From: Sediminibacter sp. Hel_I_10
GTDB taxonomy: Bacteria > Bacteroidota > Bacteroidia > Flavobacteriales > Flavobacteriaceae
DNA: 64,000 nucleotides
Reading direction: 5' to 3'
Assembly: GCF_000688335.1 (NCBI RefSeq)
Contig: NZ_JHZX01000001.1
Coordinates: 1 to 64,000, forward strand
Shown here one piece after another: positions 1 through 7,024 of the stretch. The translations under genes and the position numbers were made by a program. Under the pieces are notes generated by a model, which saw nothing but the letters and a program-made list of their open reading frames with translations, was not told the origin of the DNA and made no database searches. Position 1 is the stretch's first letter. Each line of letters begins with the position of its first letter.

Positions 1-126
1 TATATAACTTTCTTGATTTTGTCTCAATGATTTTCGACAACCATTACGAACAAAATCTAAATGTGAATTATCCCATAATTGTAATATTGCCCCATTACGT
101 ACTTGAAAATATGCGCTTGATGTCAT
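1..126 (-). CDS. Unrecognised protein, N-terminal 42 codons only (cut by window edge)
   Basis: An ATG on the minus strand at 126 opens a frame that runs without a stop to the first base of the window, exactly 42 codons. The translation starts MTSSAYFQVRNGAILQLWDN and ends in a basic stretch (RNGCRKSLRQNQ). I recognise no family. It lies downstream of, and in the same direction as, the coupled small genes at 230-1803, separated by about 100 AT-rich bases with a hairpin at 214-230, so it may be transcribed separately. It probably belongs to the same element. With only 42 codons visible, the coding call itself is moderate. Confidence 0.5.
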   Translation of the reverse strand, partial: MTSSAYFQVRNGAILQLWDNSHLDFVRNGCRKSLRQNQESYI

Positions 127-213
127 AGTTTTTAAAACAAAAAAATTTGAAAGTGAATTTTTACGGTTATTACTTGGATTCGTTTTTACCGTTACTAATG
201 ATAAACCAAGAAA

Positions 214-230
214 ACAAATCAGAGATTTGT
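214..230 (-). terminator. Small hairpin at the end of the small-gene cluster
   Basis: ACAAATC (214-220) and GATTTGT (224-230) form a perfect 7-bp stem with a 3-base loop. On the minus strand it overlaps the stop codon of the 63-residue gene and is followed by TTTTC. It could be a weak intrinsic terminator for the small-gene operon, or a structure between that operon and the next gene. The stem is AT-rich, so I am not sure. Confidence 0.4.
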
Positions 231-421
231 TATAGCTCGCCCTTATATATGCGACGTATTGTATCGTAATGGCAAAAGAGTAGATTATCAGCTATATATT
301 GAAAAGCTTGATTATACGTATCGATCTGAATGTTTGAAGGGGGATTGTTGAATAAGTCTGAAACCTTATCCTTTACAAACTTTCGTCTGTTTTGCTTATT
401 ATCTGAAGAAATTTTTTTCAT
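230..421 (-). CDS. Small basic protein, 63 aa, possible helix-turn-helix
   Basis: This 63-residue basic protein has a Lys/Arg-rich N-terminus (KKISSDNKQNRRKFVKDKV) and a C-terminal stretch, QAFQYIADNLLFCHYDTIRR, whose spacing of hydrophobic and polar residues resembles a helix-turn-helix. That suggests a small DNA-binding regulator, by inference only. Its ATG overlaps the stop of the preceding gene (418-633) by 4 bases (ATGA), so translation is probably coupled. It is the last complete gene of a six-gene minus-strand series. I know no family for it. Confidence 0.6.
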   Translation of the reverse strand: MKKISSDNKQNRRKFVKDKVSDLFNNPPSNIQIDTYNQAFQYIADNLLFCHYDTIRRIYKGEL

Positions 422-633
422 AAATTCTCAATCTCATTAAATTCTTTAACTGATGACGCAAGAAGCTTAACATTAATATCAGTATGTAAAACGGAATAAC
501 CCCGATATCGGTAACAACGCATAACTTTAATTGATCCAAGGCGTAAACAAATGAAATCCACTAAATCAGGTAAATTCTCATTTGAAACTTTCAATCTTCT
601 ATATGTACCGTTCTGTGTAAATGAAACTTTCAT
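418..633 (-). CDS. Unrecognised small protein, 71 aa
   Basis: This 71-residue protein has no signal peptide or membrane segment and carries a Tyr/Arg-rich middle (VMRCYRYRGYSVLH). It begins MKVSFTQNGTYRRLKV, which faintly resembles the start of its neighbour at 647-874 (MKMQYQKNTVGFSIKV); both could be an antiparallel beta start, and the two may be distant paralogues. It follows that neighbour after 13 bases and overlaps the next gene by 4. No function can be assigned. Small size, tight packing and AT-rich sequence point to a phage- or element-type gene. Confidence 0.55.
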   Translation of the reverse strand: MKVSFTQNGTYRRLKVSNENLPDLVDFICLRLGSIKVMRCYRYRGYSVLHTDINVKLLASSVKEFNEIENL

Positions 634-646
634 AATTGTTGTGTTT

Positions 647-874
647 TTAGAAATCAGGTTTCCAACCTGAATTAATAGACTTTACCATCTTTGCAATTCG
701 CCATTCGTCAGCATGTTCTATTTTATGAACTTCATGATCTTTATATTCATTTACAGCGAAAATATTATGTGAACCGTGAAAGGAATCTTCCATATAACGG
801 AAAAAATACCTTCTAAAACGGTTAGGAACTTTAATTGAAAATCCTACTGTATTTTTTTGATATTGCATTTTCAT
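647..874 (-). CDS. Unrecognised small protein, 75 aa
   Basis: This 75-residue protein is rich in aromatic and charged residues, with a basic-aromatic patch (NRFRRYFFRYMED) and a run of His (HGSHNIF, HEVHKIEHADEW). No family is recognised. The start overlaps the preceding stop by 4 bases (ATGA, 871-874), which favours this ATG and implies coupled translation. The basic-aromatic patch would suit nucleic-acid binding, but that is inference only. It is part of the six-gene minus-strand series. Confidence 0.55.
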   Translation of the reverse strand: MKMQYQKNTVGFSIKVPNRFRRYFFRYMEDSFHGSHNIFAVNEYKDHEVHKIEHADEWRIAKMVKSINSGWKPDF

Positions 875-1101
875 AATTCTTGTCTTTTAAGATTAAAATA
901 TTTCTCAGCATCGTTGAAATTGTATTTCGAAGTGTACTTAAAAACGAACTTCACGGATAATGTTTTCTCAGTGTAGTACAGAAGATCACGCAATGCGTTT
1001 TTAATAGACAAATACTCAATCATTATGAGTATGTCTTTAGATGTATTAGGAATGGTTAAACCGACTTCATTAATAAAATCAGTATTCGTTTGGATCTTCA
1101 T
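871..1101 (-). CDS. Unrecognised small protein, 76 aa
   Basis: This 76-residue, mostly helical-looking, mildly basic protein (KDILIMIEYLSIKNALRDLL in the middle, EKYFNLKRQEL at the end) has no signal peptide or recognised motif. Its start lies inside the end of the 1079-1333 gene (23-base overlap in another frame) and its stop overlaps the next start by 4 bases. Such overlaps are typical of compact phage or element operons. No function is assigned. Confidence 0.55.
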   Translation of the reverse strand: MKIQTNTDFINEVGLTIPNTSKDILIMIEYLSIKNALRDLLYYTEKTLSVKFVFKYTSKYNFNDAEKYFNLKRQEL

Positions 1102-1333
1102 TTTCTAAGGATTTATAAAATTTATTTTCATCAATAATTCGTTGTTCGAAAAAAACATCATTCCAAAAGTCATAACCCTCATCTGTAGAATACCAATCAA
1201 AAGCGTTTTCTAGTTCATCCGATGGATATAAACAGGAATCGGCATCTAAAAATTTAAACCCCGTATAAAGGTCACAAGCACGTTGACCCAAATCCTCACC
1301 AAAGGCCATCAAATTTTGTCTAACAGTACTCAT
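1079..1333 (-). CDS. Unrecognised acidic small protein, 84 aa
   Basis: This 84-residue protein is strongly acidic and aromatic towards its C-terminus (YSTDEGYDFWNDVFFEQR, then ENEDPNEY), unlike its basic neighbours. Highly acidic small proteins of mobile elements are sometimes DNA mimics or partners of basic proteins; nothing here proves either. The start overlaps the stop of the 1330-1803 gene by 4 bases (ATGA), so it is probably coupled to it. No family is recognised. Confidence 0.55.
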   Translation of the reverse strand: MSTVRQNLMAFGEDLGQRACDLYTGFKFLDADSCLYPSDELENAFDWYSTDEGYDFWNDVFFEQRIIDENKFYKSLENEDPNEY

Positions 1334-1803
1334 ATCGATTGTCTATAAAATGAAACATCCCGCATAATTGATTGACTCAATACTTTTGCAGGAAGGGAGA
1401 TTGATTTTTCTGACCTATTCTTATAAAAATCAGATATACCGCAACAAACATCATATTGCGCTTCTAAAATTTGGAATGATTTTCTGATATATGGCTCACA
1501 GCCGAAAACCTCGAATTTCTTAGCATTTAATTGCTGAATGCCTATAATCTTTGAAGGTAAATTGTGAGAATCTTCTAAAGCATCAAGATTGATGGCAAAA
1601 GAATTTATAATGAGGTTATTTAAAGAAATTTGAACCTCTAATTTTTGGGATATTGTATCAAGCTTTTTTATGTGATTGATAGCATCCCTTTTTTTATAAA
1701 AAGTCCGTGATGTTATTACATCAACGGAATAATGGGGTTTTAAATCTAAATGTGTTGAATGCTTTTTTAAAGCCTCTTTTAAATCATTGAATCTTCTAGT
1801 CAT
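1330..1803 (-). CDS. Unrecognised protein, 157 aa, first gene of the small-gene series
   Basis: This is the largest and first gene of the minus-strand series. The 157-residue product has a basic N-terminus (MTRRFNDLKEALKKHSTHLD), a pair of cysteines (DVCCGISDFYKNRS) and no signal peptide or membrane segment. No family is recognised. Its ATG at 1803 directly abuts a 9-bp inverted repeat (1804-1828), which could control its expression. It overlaps the next gene by 4 bases. As the leader of the operon it would be the best query for identifying the element. Confidence 0.6.
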   Translation of the reverse strand: MTRRFNDLKEALKKHSTHLDLKPHYSVDVITSRTFYKKRDAINHIKKLDTISQKLEVQISLNNLIINSFAINLDALEDSHNLPSKIIGIQQLNAKKFEVFGCEPYIRKSFQILEAQYDVCCGISDFYKNRSEKSISLPAKVLSQSIMRDVSFYRQSI

Positions 1804-1828
1804 GTTGTTTTTTGGTTATAAAAACAAC
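1804..1828. repeat. Inverted repeat abutting the start codon of the small-gene operon
   Basis: GTTGTTTTT (1804-1812) and AAAAACAAC (1820-1828) are perfect inverted copies with a 7-base spacer, ending one base before the ATG at 1803. In the transcript this would fold over the ribosome-binding region; in DNA it could be an operator. I see no good TAnnTTTG promoter next to it. Confidence 0.5.
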
Positions 1829-1892
1829 AACGAACAAAAACAATTCCATATAGAAACGTTTTTAAGTTAATCCCCTAGTCCCGAAGGTATTA

Positions 1893-1920
1893 ACAAAAAA
1901 TACACCTTTAAAAGTGTATT
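1893..1920 (-). terminator. Intrinsic terminator, probably for the glycerol operon
   Basis: AATACAC (1899-1905) and GTGTATT (1914-1920) form a perfect 7-bp stem with an 8-base loop, followed on the minus strand by six T (1898-1893). It is the first terminator-like structure downstream of the glycerol operon's last gene, about 210 bases past its stop, and would also insulate the small-gene operon. Confidence 0.55.
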
Positions 1921-2129
1921 AGTCTTTATATTATGTAAAATAAAAACACAAAGCACTAAGATCTCCCCAAATGATCTTAATACTTACTTCCTCTCTACAT
2001 ACAAACGTTTCAATATTAATTTACGATAGCAACCACTGTGATGTTTATCTCAAATAATTTGATAGCACAGCCATTAGCATCATCTTTTTAATGGTTTTAT
2101 CATGGTCTTACTATAAATCTAACGCTCAT

Positions 2130-2909
2130 TTAGAATAACGTTACCGCCACTTGTATGGCGCCATAGTCTTGTTCTGGGTTCCACATGGCCGTCGCCGAAA
2201 CTGGTAATATAAACTTTTTAAGAACATGGACTTGTTTGGCGTAAATCAGACCCAAATTGGTCACATTAGGATTGTCTCCATAAAAATGGGATTCACTTTG
2301 AAATGAAAATGCGCCTCCCACATAGGCACTCAAAGACCAATCTTTTTTCACTATAAGCTTATAACTGGCTTCTACATAATTCGAGAAAGCGTTCCGCAAT
2401 TCGCCCGAGCTATTGACATAAGTATCTCTACCCTGCACGATTGTACTCCAAGATAATTTCAATGGAACATTCTGAAACTGATAACCAACGGTAACGTCTA
2501 TGAAATGAGACGTACTCCCGCGATCATAGTCAAAAATCTTCGCATCAGGGAAATCACTGGAATTATTGATATCCCATACCGCAATTGAAAATCCGTTATA
2601 GCTGTAAGACACATAATAATCAAATTCCGAATAATAGCCGGTAACTCCAGCACCGCCCCAGAGTCCTGCCCTAAAGCGGCCGTCCTTAGAGGTATAGTTG
2701 ATGTCTGCGGCAGTCATGGGCGCATCGGTTACCCGAAGTCCTTTCCATAAGTGCATGTTTTTAACCTGTAAATTGAAGTCAAAAGGTTTATAAGTCACCG
2801 CTATTGAATCTTGGATTTCAAGATCTGACGAGCGTAAGTCTTCCTGTGCCTGTAGTTGCTGAAGTGCAAGCATACACAACAGCCCTAAGGCGGTTTTAAA
2901 TACATTCAT
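2130..2909 (-). CDS. Outer-membrane beta-barrel protein of the glycerol operon
   Basis: The 259-residue protein has a signal peptide (MNVFKTALGLLCMLALQQLQAQ, cleavage after AQA or similar). The mature part consists of alternating amphipathic strands with many aromatic residues and ends in Phe (QVAVTLF), the classic end of an outer-membrane barrel. It starts 21 bases after glpF on the same strand, so it is very probably the last gene of the glp operon. By context I infer an outer-membrane channel for glycerol or glycerol-containing compounds. The sequence does not show substrate, and a non-channel barrel is possible. Confidence 0.75.
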   Translation of the reverse strand: MNVFKTALGLLCMLALQQLQAQEDLRSSDLEIQDSIAVTYKPFDFNLQVKNMHLWKGLRVTDAPMTAADINYTSKDGRFRAGLWGGAGVTGYYSEFDYYVSYSYNGFSIAVWDINNSSDFPDAKIFDYDRGSTSHFIDVTVGYQFQNVPLKLSWSTIVQGRDTYVNSSGELRNAFSNYVEASYKLIVKKDWSLSAYVGGAFSFQSESHFYGDNPNVTNLGLIYAKQVHVLKKFILPVSATAMWNPEQDYGAIQVAVTLF

Positions 2910-2930
2910 AATGTAATGTTTTAGAGTGTT

Positions 2931-3662
2931 TTAATTCAATACTAAGTAGAGTCCGGCAGCTAGAACAGCACCAATGATGGGGCCTACAATAGGAATCCAA
3001 GCATAACTCCAACCGCTATCAATCTTACCTTTAATGGGCAATAGCGCGTGTACAATTCGTGGTCCTAAATCCCGTGCAGGATTAATGGCATACCCGGTAG
3101 TACCACCTAAGGAAAGCCCAATGCCCCATACCACAAAGGCTACGGGAATAGCGCCAATTGAACCTAATCCAACTTTGGTACCTGTGCCATCAGCTATTTC
3201 TGCTCCTGAGAAATAGAACACACAAAAGATCAAGACAAAGGTTCCAATGATCTCACTCATGATATTTCTAAAATTATTAGGAATCGCTGGATCTGTACAG
3301 AACACAGCCCTTTTAAGTCCACCATCTTCAGTGGCATCAAAGTGGTCTTTATACATCACATACACTAAAGTTGAGCCAATCATAGCACCAATAAATTCTG
3401 CTGCCAAATATGTGGGAACATCTGCCCAGGGAAACAAACCACCCACAGCCAAACCGATGGTTACGGCTGGATTTAGGTGCGCTCCACTGTAGGGACCTGC
3501 AATCACCACGCCTACAAATACAGCGAGTCCCCAAGCCGTTGTAATGGTCATCCAACCACCGCCGTTTCCTTTCGTTTTACTCAATATGTCGTTCGCAACA
3601 ATGCCTCCTCCCAAAAGGATCAACATTCCTGTGCCTATAATTTCTGCTATAAAAGGTGTCAT
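2931..3662 (-). CDS. glpF: Glycerol uptake facilitator (aquaglyceroporin)
   Basis: The 243-residue MIP-family inner-membrane channel has six hydrophobic segments and both half-helix motifs: NPA at 64-66 (GAHLNPAVTIG) and NPARD at 194-198 (GYAINPARDLGPR). Asp after the second NPAR is typical of glycerol-conducting members rather than pure water channels. It would let glycerol diffuse across the cytoplasmic membrane, with trapping by GlpK. It starts only 11 bases after the glpK stop, in one operon with glpD and glpK, which supports the glycerol assignment. Confidence 0.93.
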   Translation of the reverse strand: MTPFIAEIIGTGMLILLGGGIVANDILSKTKGNGGGWMTITTAWGLAVFVGVVIAGPYSGAHLNPAVTIGLAVGGLFPWADVPTYLAAEFIGAMIGSTLVYVMYKDHFDATEDGGLKRAVFCTDPAIPNNFRNIMSEIIGTFVLIFCVFYFSGAEIADGTGTKVGLGSIGAIPVAFVVWGIGLSLGGTTGYAINPARDLGPRIVHALLPIKGKIDSGWSYAWIPIVGPIIGAVLAAGLYLVLN

Positions 3663-3673
3663 TGGCTAAAGTT

Positions 3674-5167
3674 TTAAAGGGTTGTCCAATATTCTAATGC
3701 TTTAACCGCTTGATACCAACCTTTGACACCAGCTTCTACAGACTCACGATCTTTTTCTGGATTGAAACGTTTGTCCTCTTGCCACATGGCCTCTATCTCT
3801 TCACGACTCTCCCAATAGCCTACAGCAAGTCCCGCAAGATAAGCTGCTCCTAATGCCGTGGTTTCTGTAATTTTAGGACGAATGGTAACCGACTCTAAAA
3901 CATCGGACTGAAATTGCATCAATGTATTATTGATGGAAGCACCGCCGTCTACCCGCAATTCTTTGATCTCAATACCAGAATCTTCCTGCATGGCTTTTAA
4001 AATATCCATGGTTTGATATGCTATAGCCTCTAATGAAGCTCGAGCAATATGGGCATCGGTAGTACCTCTGGTCATCCCGAAAATGGTTCCTTTTCCTTTT
4101 TGATTCCAATACGGGGCGCCCAATCCTGCAAACGCAGGAATAAAATATACGCCATCGGTGGAATCCACTGAGCCTGCAAGGGCTTCTACATCTGATGACC
4201 TTTTGATAATCCCAAGTCCATCACGCAACCATTGTACCACGGCACCACCAATAAAAATACTGCCTTCTAGGGCATATTCGGTCTTACCGTTAATACGCCA
4301 GGCTACAGTGGTCAATAAATTATTTTTTGAAAGAATAGGCTTCTTTCCGATGTTCATTAACATAAAACACCCTGTGCCATACGTACTTTTTACCATGCCT
4401 TTCTTGGTACACATTTGTCCGAAAAGTGCCGCCATTTGGTCTCCTGCAATCCCTGCAATAGGAATTTTTGAAGCAAAAACGGTGGTTTTGGTATGTCCGT
4501 AAATTTCACTGGAGTCTTTAACGGTAGGCAACATGCTCTTAGGAATATCAAATAACTTTAAAAGCTCATCATCCCAATCCATGGTATTGATATTATATAA
4601 CAAGGTTCTACAAGCATTTGTGGCATCGGTAACATGAAGTTCTCCTTTAGTAAAGTTCCAGATCAGCCAGGTATCAATTGTCCCCATCACCAGTTCGCCA
4701 GCTTCTGCCCTTTCTCTGGCGCCTTCTACATTATCAAGAATCCACTTGACCTTGGTTCCAGAAAAATAAGAATCGATCACGAGTCCTGTTTTCTCCTTAA
4801 TCATTTCAGCTTTACCGCTATCCTTTAATTCATCACAATAGGCTGCCGTACGTTTATCTTGCCAAACAATGGCATTGTATACGGCTTTACCAGTTTTACG
4901 ATCCCAAACCACAACCGTTTCCCGTTGATTAGTAATCCCGATGGCGGCAATGTTTTTGCCGTTTAATCCTTTTGAAACTGTAGCCTCTGCTGCTACTCCT
5001 GCCTGTGTGGACCAGATCTCTTGTGGATCATGCTCTACCCATCCCGGTTTGGGAAAGTGCTGATGAAACTCCTTTTGTGCTATTGAAACAATCTCTCCTT
5101 TTTTATCGAAAACGATTGCGCGAGAACTCGTAGTTCCCTGATCTAGAGATAAGATATACTGATCCAT
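3674..5167 (-). CDS. glpK: Glycerol kinase
   Basis: This FGGY-family kinase of 497 residues matches the usual glycerol kinase length. It has the N-terminal ATPase motif DQGTTSSRA at 9-17 and the conserved C-terminal part ([30 protein letters not shown]). It phosphorylates glycerol with ATP to sn-glycerol 3-phosphate. I place the start at ATG 5167 ([10 protein letters not shown]). A longer frame from a TTG at 5206 would translate through the T-run of a hairpin (5190-5220) and adds nothing that looks conserved. It is the second gene of glpD-glpK-glpF-barrel. Confidence 0.95.
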   Translation of the reverse strand: MDQYILSLDQGTTSSRAIVFDKKGEIVSIAQKEFHQHFPKPGWVEHDPQEIWSTQAGVAAEATVSKGLNGKNIAAIGITNQRETVVVWDRKTGKAVYNAIVWQDKRTAAYCDELKDSGKAEMIKEKTGLVIDSYFSGTKVKWILDNVEGARERAEAGELVMGTIDTWLIWNFTKGELHVTDATNACRTLLYNINTMDWDDELLKLFDIPKSMLPTVKDSSEIYGHTKTTVFASKIPIAGIAGDQMAALFGQMCTKKGMVKSTYGTGCFMLMNIGKKPILSKNNLLTTVAWRINGKTEYALEGSIFIGGAVVQWLRDGLGIIKRSSDVEALAGSVDSTDGVYFIPAFAGLGAPYWNQKGKGTIFGMTRGTTDAHIARASLEAIAYQTMDILKAMQEDSGIEIKELRVDGGASINNTLMQFQSDVLESVTIRPKITETTALGAAYLAGLAVGYWESREEIEAMWQEDKRFNPEKDRESVEAGVKGWYQAVKALEYWTTL

Positions 5168-5189
5168 TTGAATGAATGTTTTAAGGGTT

Positions 5190-5220
5190 AAAAAAAAGCA
5201 CCCCAAGAATACTGAGGTGC
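5190..5220 (-). terminator. Terminator-like hairpin between glpD and glpK
   Basis: On the minus strand GCACCTCA (5220-5213) pairs with TGGGGTGC (5205-5198) over 8 bp with one G-T pair, followed by eight T (5197-5190). This is a complete intrinsic-terminator signature just upstream of the glpK start and downstream of the glpD stop. There is little room for a separate glpK promoter after it, so glpK, glpF and the barrel gene may depend on read-through. Confidence 0.65.
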
Positions 5221-5234
5221 ATATGAACTATAAT

Positions 5235-6827
5235 TTATACGGAAACGGTATTGCCATCAATGCAATAGTGACCTGCTAATGTTGTAAATTGATCTATTTG
5301 CTGAAGTTTCCAAGCGTCATCACGATGGAGCTCCTTTGCAATAATTGCTGCAACTTCAGCAGCCATGCTACGCGCAGCGTCGGCATCTAAAAATAATGCT
5401 CTTACACGTCTAGCCAAAACGTCTTCTACTGTTCTAGCCATCTCGTAGCGTACAGCCCAAACCACTTCGGCCTTTAAAAACGGTAATCTTGGATGTAATT
5501 TTTCGCCTAAGCTCGCATCATCCGTTATTAAAGATTTGATAGCCTCTTGATCTGTACCATAAATGTACATGTGGTTATCACGCTCTGTAGTAGGCATGGC
5601 ACCGTGAATGGCAAGATCTTTAGTTTGACACTCTTTTTTAGGCAAACGTTTTAGCGAAATGGCTTTGTCTATGGTGTCTTCGGCCATACGTCTGTAGGTG
5701 GTCCATTTTCCTCCGGTAATTGTTAACAAGCCAGAATCTGAAACGATAATCTTGTGACTACGTGAAATTTCCTTTGTTTTTTCTGAATCGTCCTTTGGTG
5801 CTGCCAATGGGCGTAAACCTGCGTAAATGCTACGAACATCTGAACGTTTTACTGGTTTTGATAAATAATTATTGAAGGTTCTAAGAATAAATTCAATCTC
5901 TTGTTCTTGCGCTTGTGGCTCAAGACTGTGATCATCGAGGTTAGTATCTGTGGTTCCTACCAATACTTTATCGTGCCACGGCACTGCAAAGAGCACCCTT
6001 CCATCGTCTGTTTTAGGAATCATAATGGCATCGTCACCCGGTAAAAAGGATTTATCAAACACCAAGTGTACACCTTGACTAGGGACAATGGATTTTTTAG
6101 CATCTGCTTTCTGCATTTTTAATATGTCATCGGAAAATACGCCTGTCGCATTAATAACAAGGTTGGCCTCAAAGGTATGCTTGAGATCAGTTTCGGTATC
6201 TTTCGCTTCAACACCAGTAATCTGTCCTGAAGCATCTTGAACCAAATCGGTAACCTTGAAATGATTGAGAAGCGTAGCGCCCTGCTCAATAGCGGTTTGT
6301 GCTAGGTTAATTGCCAATCTTGAATCGTCAAACTGACCATCCTTATATACCACACCACCATAAAGCCCCTTTTGGCGTATGGTAGCTAATCTTTCAACAG
6401 TTTGTGATTTATTGACGTGGGTAGACTTTCCTAAACTTAATTTTCCGGCAAGAAAATCATATGCTTTTAAACCTATGGTATAATAAATACCTTCCCACCA
6501 ACGGTAATTTGGAATGACAAAACTTTGATTTTTAACTAAATGTGGTGCATTTTTCTCTAACAAACCACGTTCATGAAGTGCTTCACGCACCAGATCAATG
6601 TTTCCTTGAGCCAAATAGCGTACGCCACCATGAACCAGCTTAGTGCTTCGGCTAGAAGTTCCTTTAGCGTAATCTACTTGCTCAAGCAGTAAGGTTTTAT
6701 AACCTCTAGTAGCACTATCGACGGCAAGTCCCAACCCCGTGGCACCACCCCCTATTATAATTACGTCCCAGGTTTTTACCCCAGAAAGTGTACTTATAAG
6801 CTGTTCTCTGTTAAAAATAGTTGTCAT
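5235..6827 (-). CDS. glpD: Aerobic glycerol-3-phosphate dehydrogenase
   Basis: The 530-residue FAD enzyme has an N-terminal dinucleotide-binding motif (DVIIIGGGATGLGLAV, 21-36) and the family segment GTSSRSTKLVHGGVRYL. It oxidises sn-glycerol 3-phosphate to dihydroxyacetone phosphate and passes electrons to the membrane quinone pool, as a peripheral inner-membrane protein. Length and motifs fit the GlpA/GlpD family. It is the first gene of the glp operon, divergent from glpR, with a TAnnTTTG promoter element 31 bases upstream next to repeated AAAACGAAA-type sites. Confidence 0.95.
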   Translation of the reverse strand: MTTIFNREQLISTLSGVKTWDVIIIGGGATGLGLAVDSATRGYKTLLLEQVDYAKGTSSRSTKLVHGGVRYLAQGNIDLVREALHERGLLEKNAPHLVKNQSFVIPNYRWWEGIYYTIGLKAYDFLAGKLSLGKSTHVNKSQTVERLATIRQKGLYGGVVYKDGQFDDSRLAINLAQTAIEQGATLLNHFKVTDLVQDASGQITGVEAKDTETDLKHTFEANLVINATGVFSDDILKMQKADAKKSIVPSQGVHLVFDKSFLPGDDAIMIPKTDDGRVLFAVPWHDKVLVGTTDTNLDDHSLEPQAQEQEIEFILRTFNNYLSKPVKRSDVRSIYAGLRPLAAPKDDSEKTKEISRSHKIIVSDSGLLTITGGKWTTYRRMAEDTIDKAISLKRLPKKECQTKDLAIHGAMPTTERDNHMYIYGTDQEAIKSLITDDASLGEKLHPRLPFLKAEVVWAVRYEMARTVEDVLARRVRALFLDADAARSMAAEVAAIIAKELHRDDAWKLQQIDQFTTLAGHYCIDGNTVSV

Positions 6828-6858
6828 AATTTAGTTTTGATATATTATCAATTATAAC

Positions 6859-6866
6859 CAAATATA
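6859..6866 (-). promoter_or_regulatory. Putative -7 element of glpD
   Basis: TATATTTG on the minus strand (6866-6859) matches the Bacteroidota TAnnTTTG box and ends 31 bases before the glpD ATG. No clear TTG lies at the expected -33 distance; that region is instead filled with the probable GlpR repeats (6869-6898), which would let the repressor block the promoter. Confidence 0.6.
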
Positions 6867-6868
6867 AT

Positions 6869-6898
6869 AAAAATGAAATAAAACGATTAAAAACGAAA
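6869..6898. promoter_or_regulatory. Probable GlpR operator, three 10-bp repeats near glpD
   Basis: Three head-to-tail 10-mers, AAAAATGAAA, TAAAACGATT and AAAAACGAAA, sit directly upstream of the glpD -7 box. Tandem repeats with one-turn spacing suit a DeoR-family repressor. The site covers the expected -33 region of glpD. The assignment to GlpR is from position and family, not from experiment. Confidence 0.6.
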
Positions 6899-6930
6899 GT
6901 TAAAATTTCTATTAAAACAAACATTTAACA

Positions 6931-6950
6931 TAAAACGAAATAAAACAAAA
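6931..6950. promoter_or_regulatory. Probable GlpR operator, two 10-bp repeats near glpR
   Basis: TAAAACGAAA (6931-6940) is followed directly by TAAAACAAAA (6941-6950), the same 10-bp motif as at 6869-6898. It lies just upstream of the glpR promoter, as expected for autoregulation of a divergently transcribed DeoR-family repressor. Confidence 0.6.
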
Positions 6951-6977
6951 GTAGTTTTTTATCTCTTCGAAACCTCT

Positions 6978-6985
6978 TATCTTTG
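6978..6985 (+). promoter_or_regulatory. Putative -7 element of glpR
   Basis: TATCTTTG is a full match to TAnnTTTG, 39 bases before the glpR ATG. The -33 region is a T-run (GTTTTTT) rather than a clean TTG. Confidence 0.65.
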
Positions 6986-7024
6986 TAAAGATTAACTTGA
7001 AAAGAGACGAATATCTCAACCATC

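Larger units (their letters stand above)
1804..2129. other. 326-base gene-free junction between the small-gene cluster and the glycerol operon
   Basis: No gene is supported here. The stretch holds the inverted repeat next to the small-gene start, a terminator-like hairpin at 1893-1920, and AT-rich sequence with no tRNA or recognisable attachment site. It separates AT-rich genes of unknown origin from ordinary chromosomal metabolism genes, so it is the most likely place for an element boundary if there is one. Confidence 0.5.

Noticed and set aside
1804-2129. tRNA gene or attachment site at the boundary of the small-gene cluster
   Set aside because: I saw no cloverleaf, CCA end or T-loop consensus, and no direct repeat within the window that could mark element ends.
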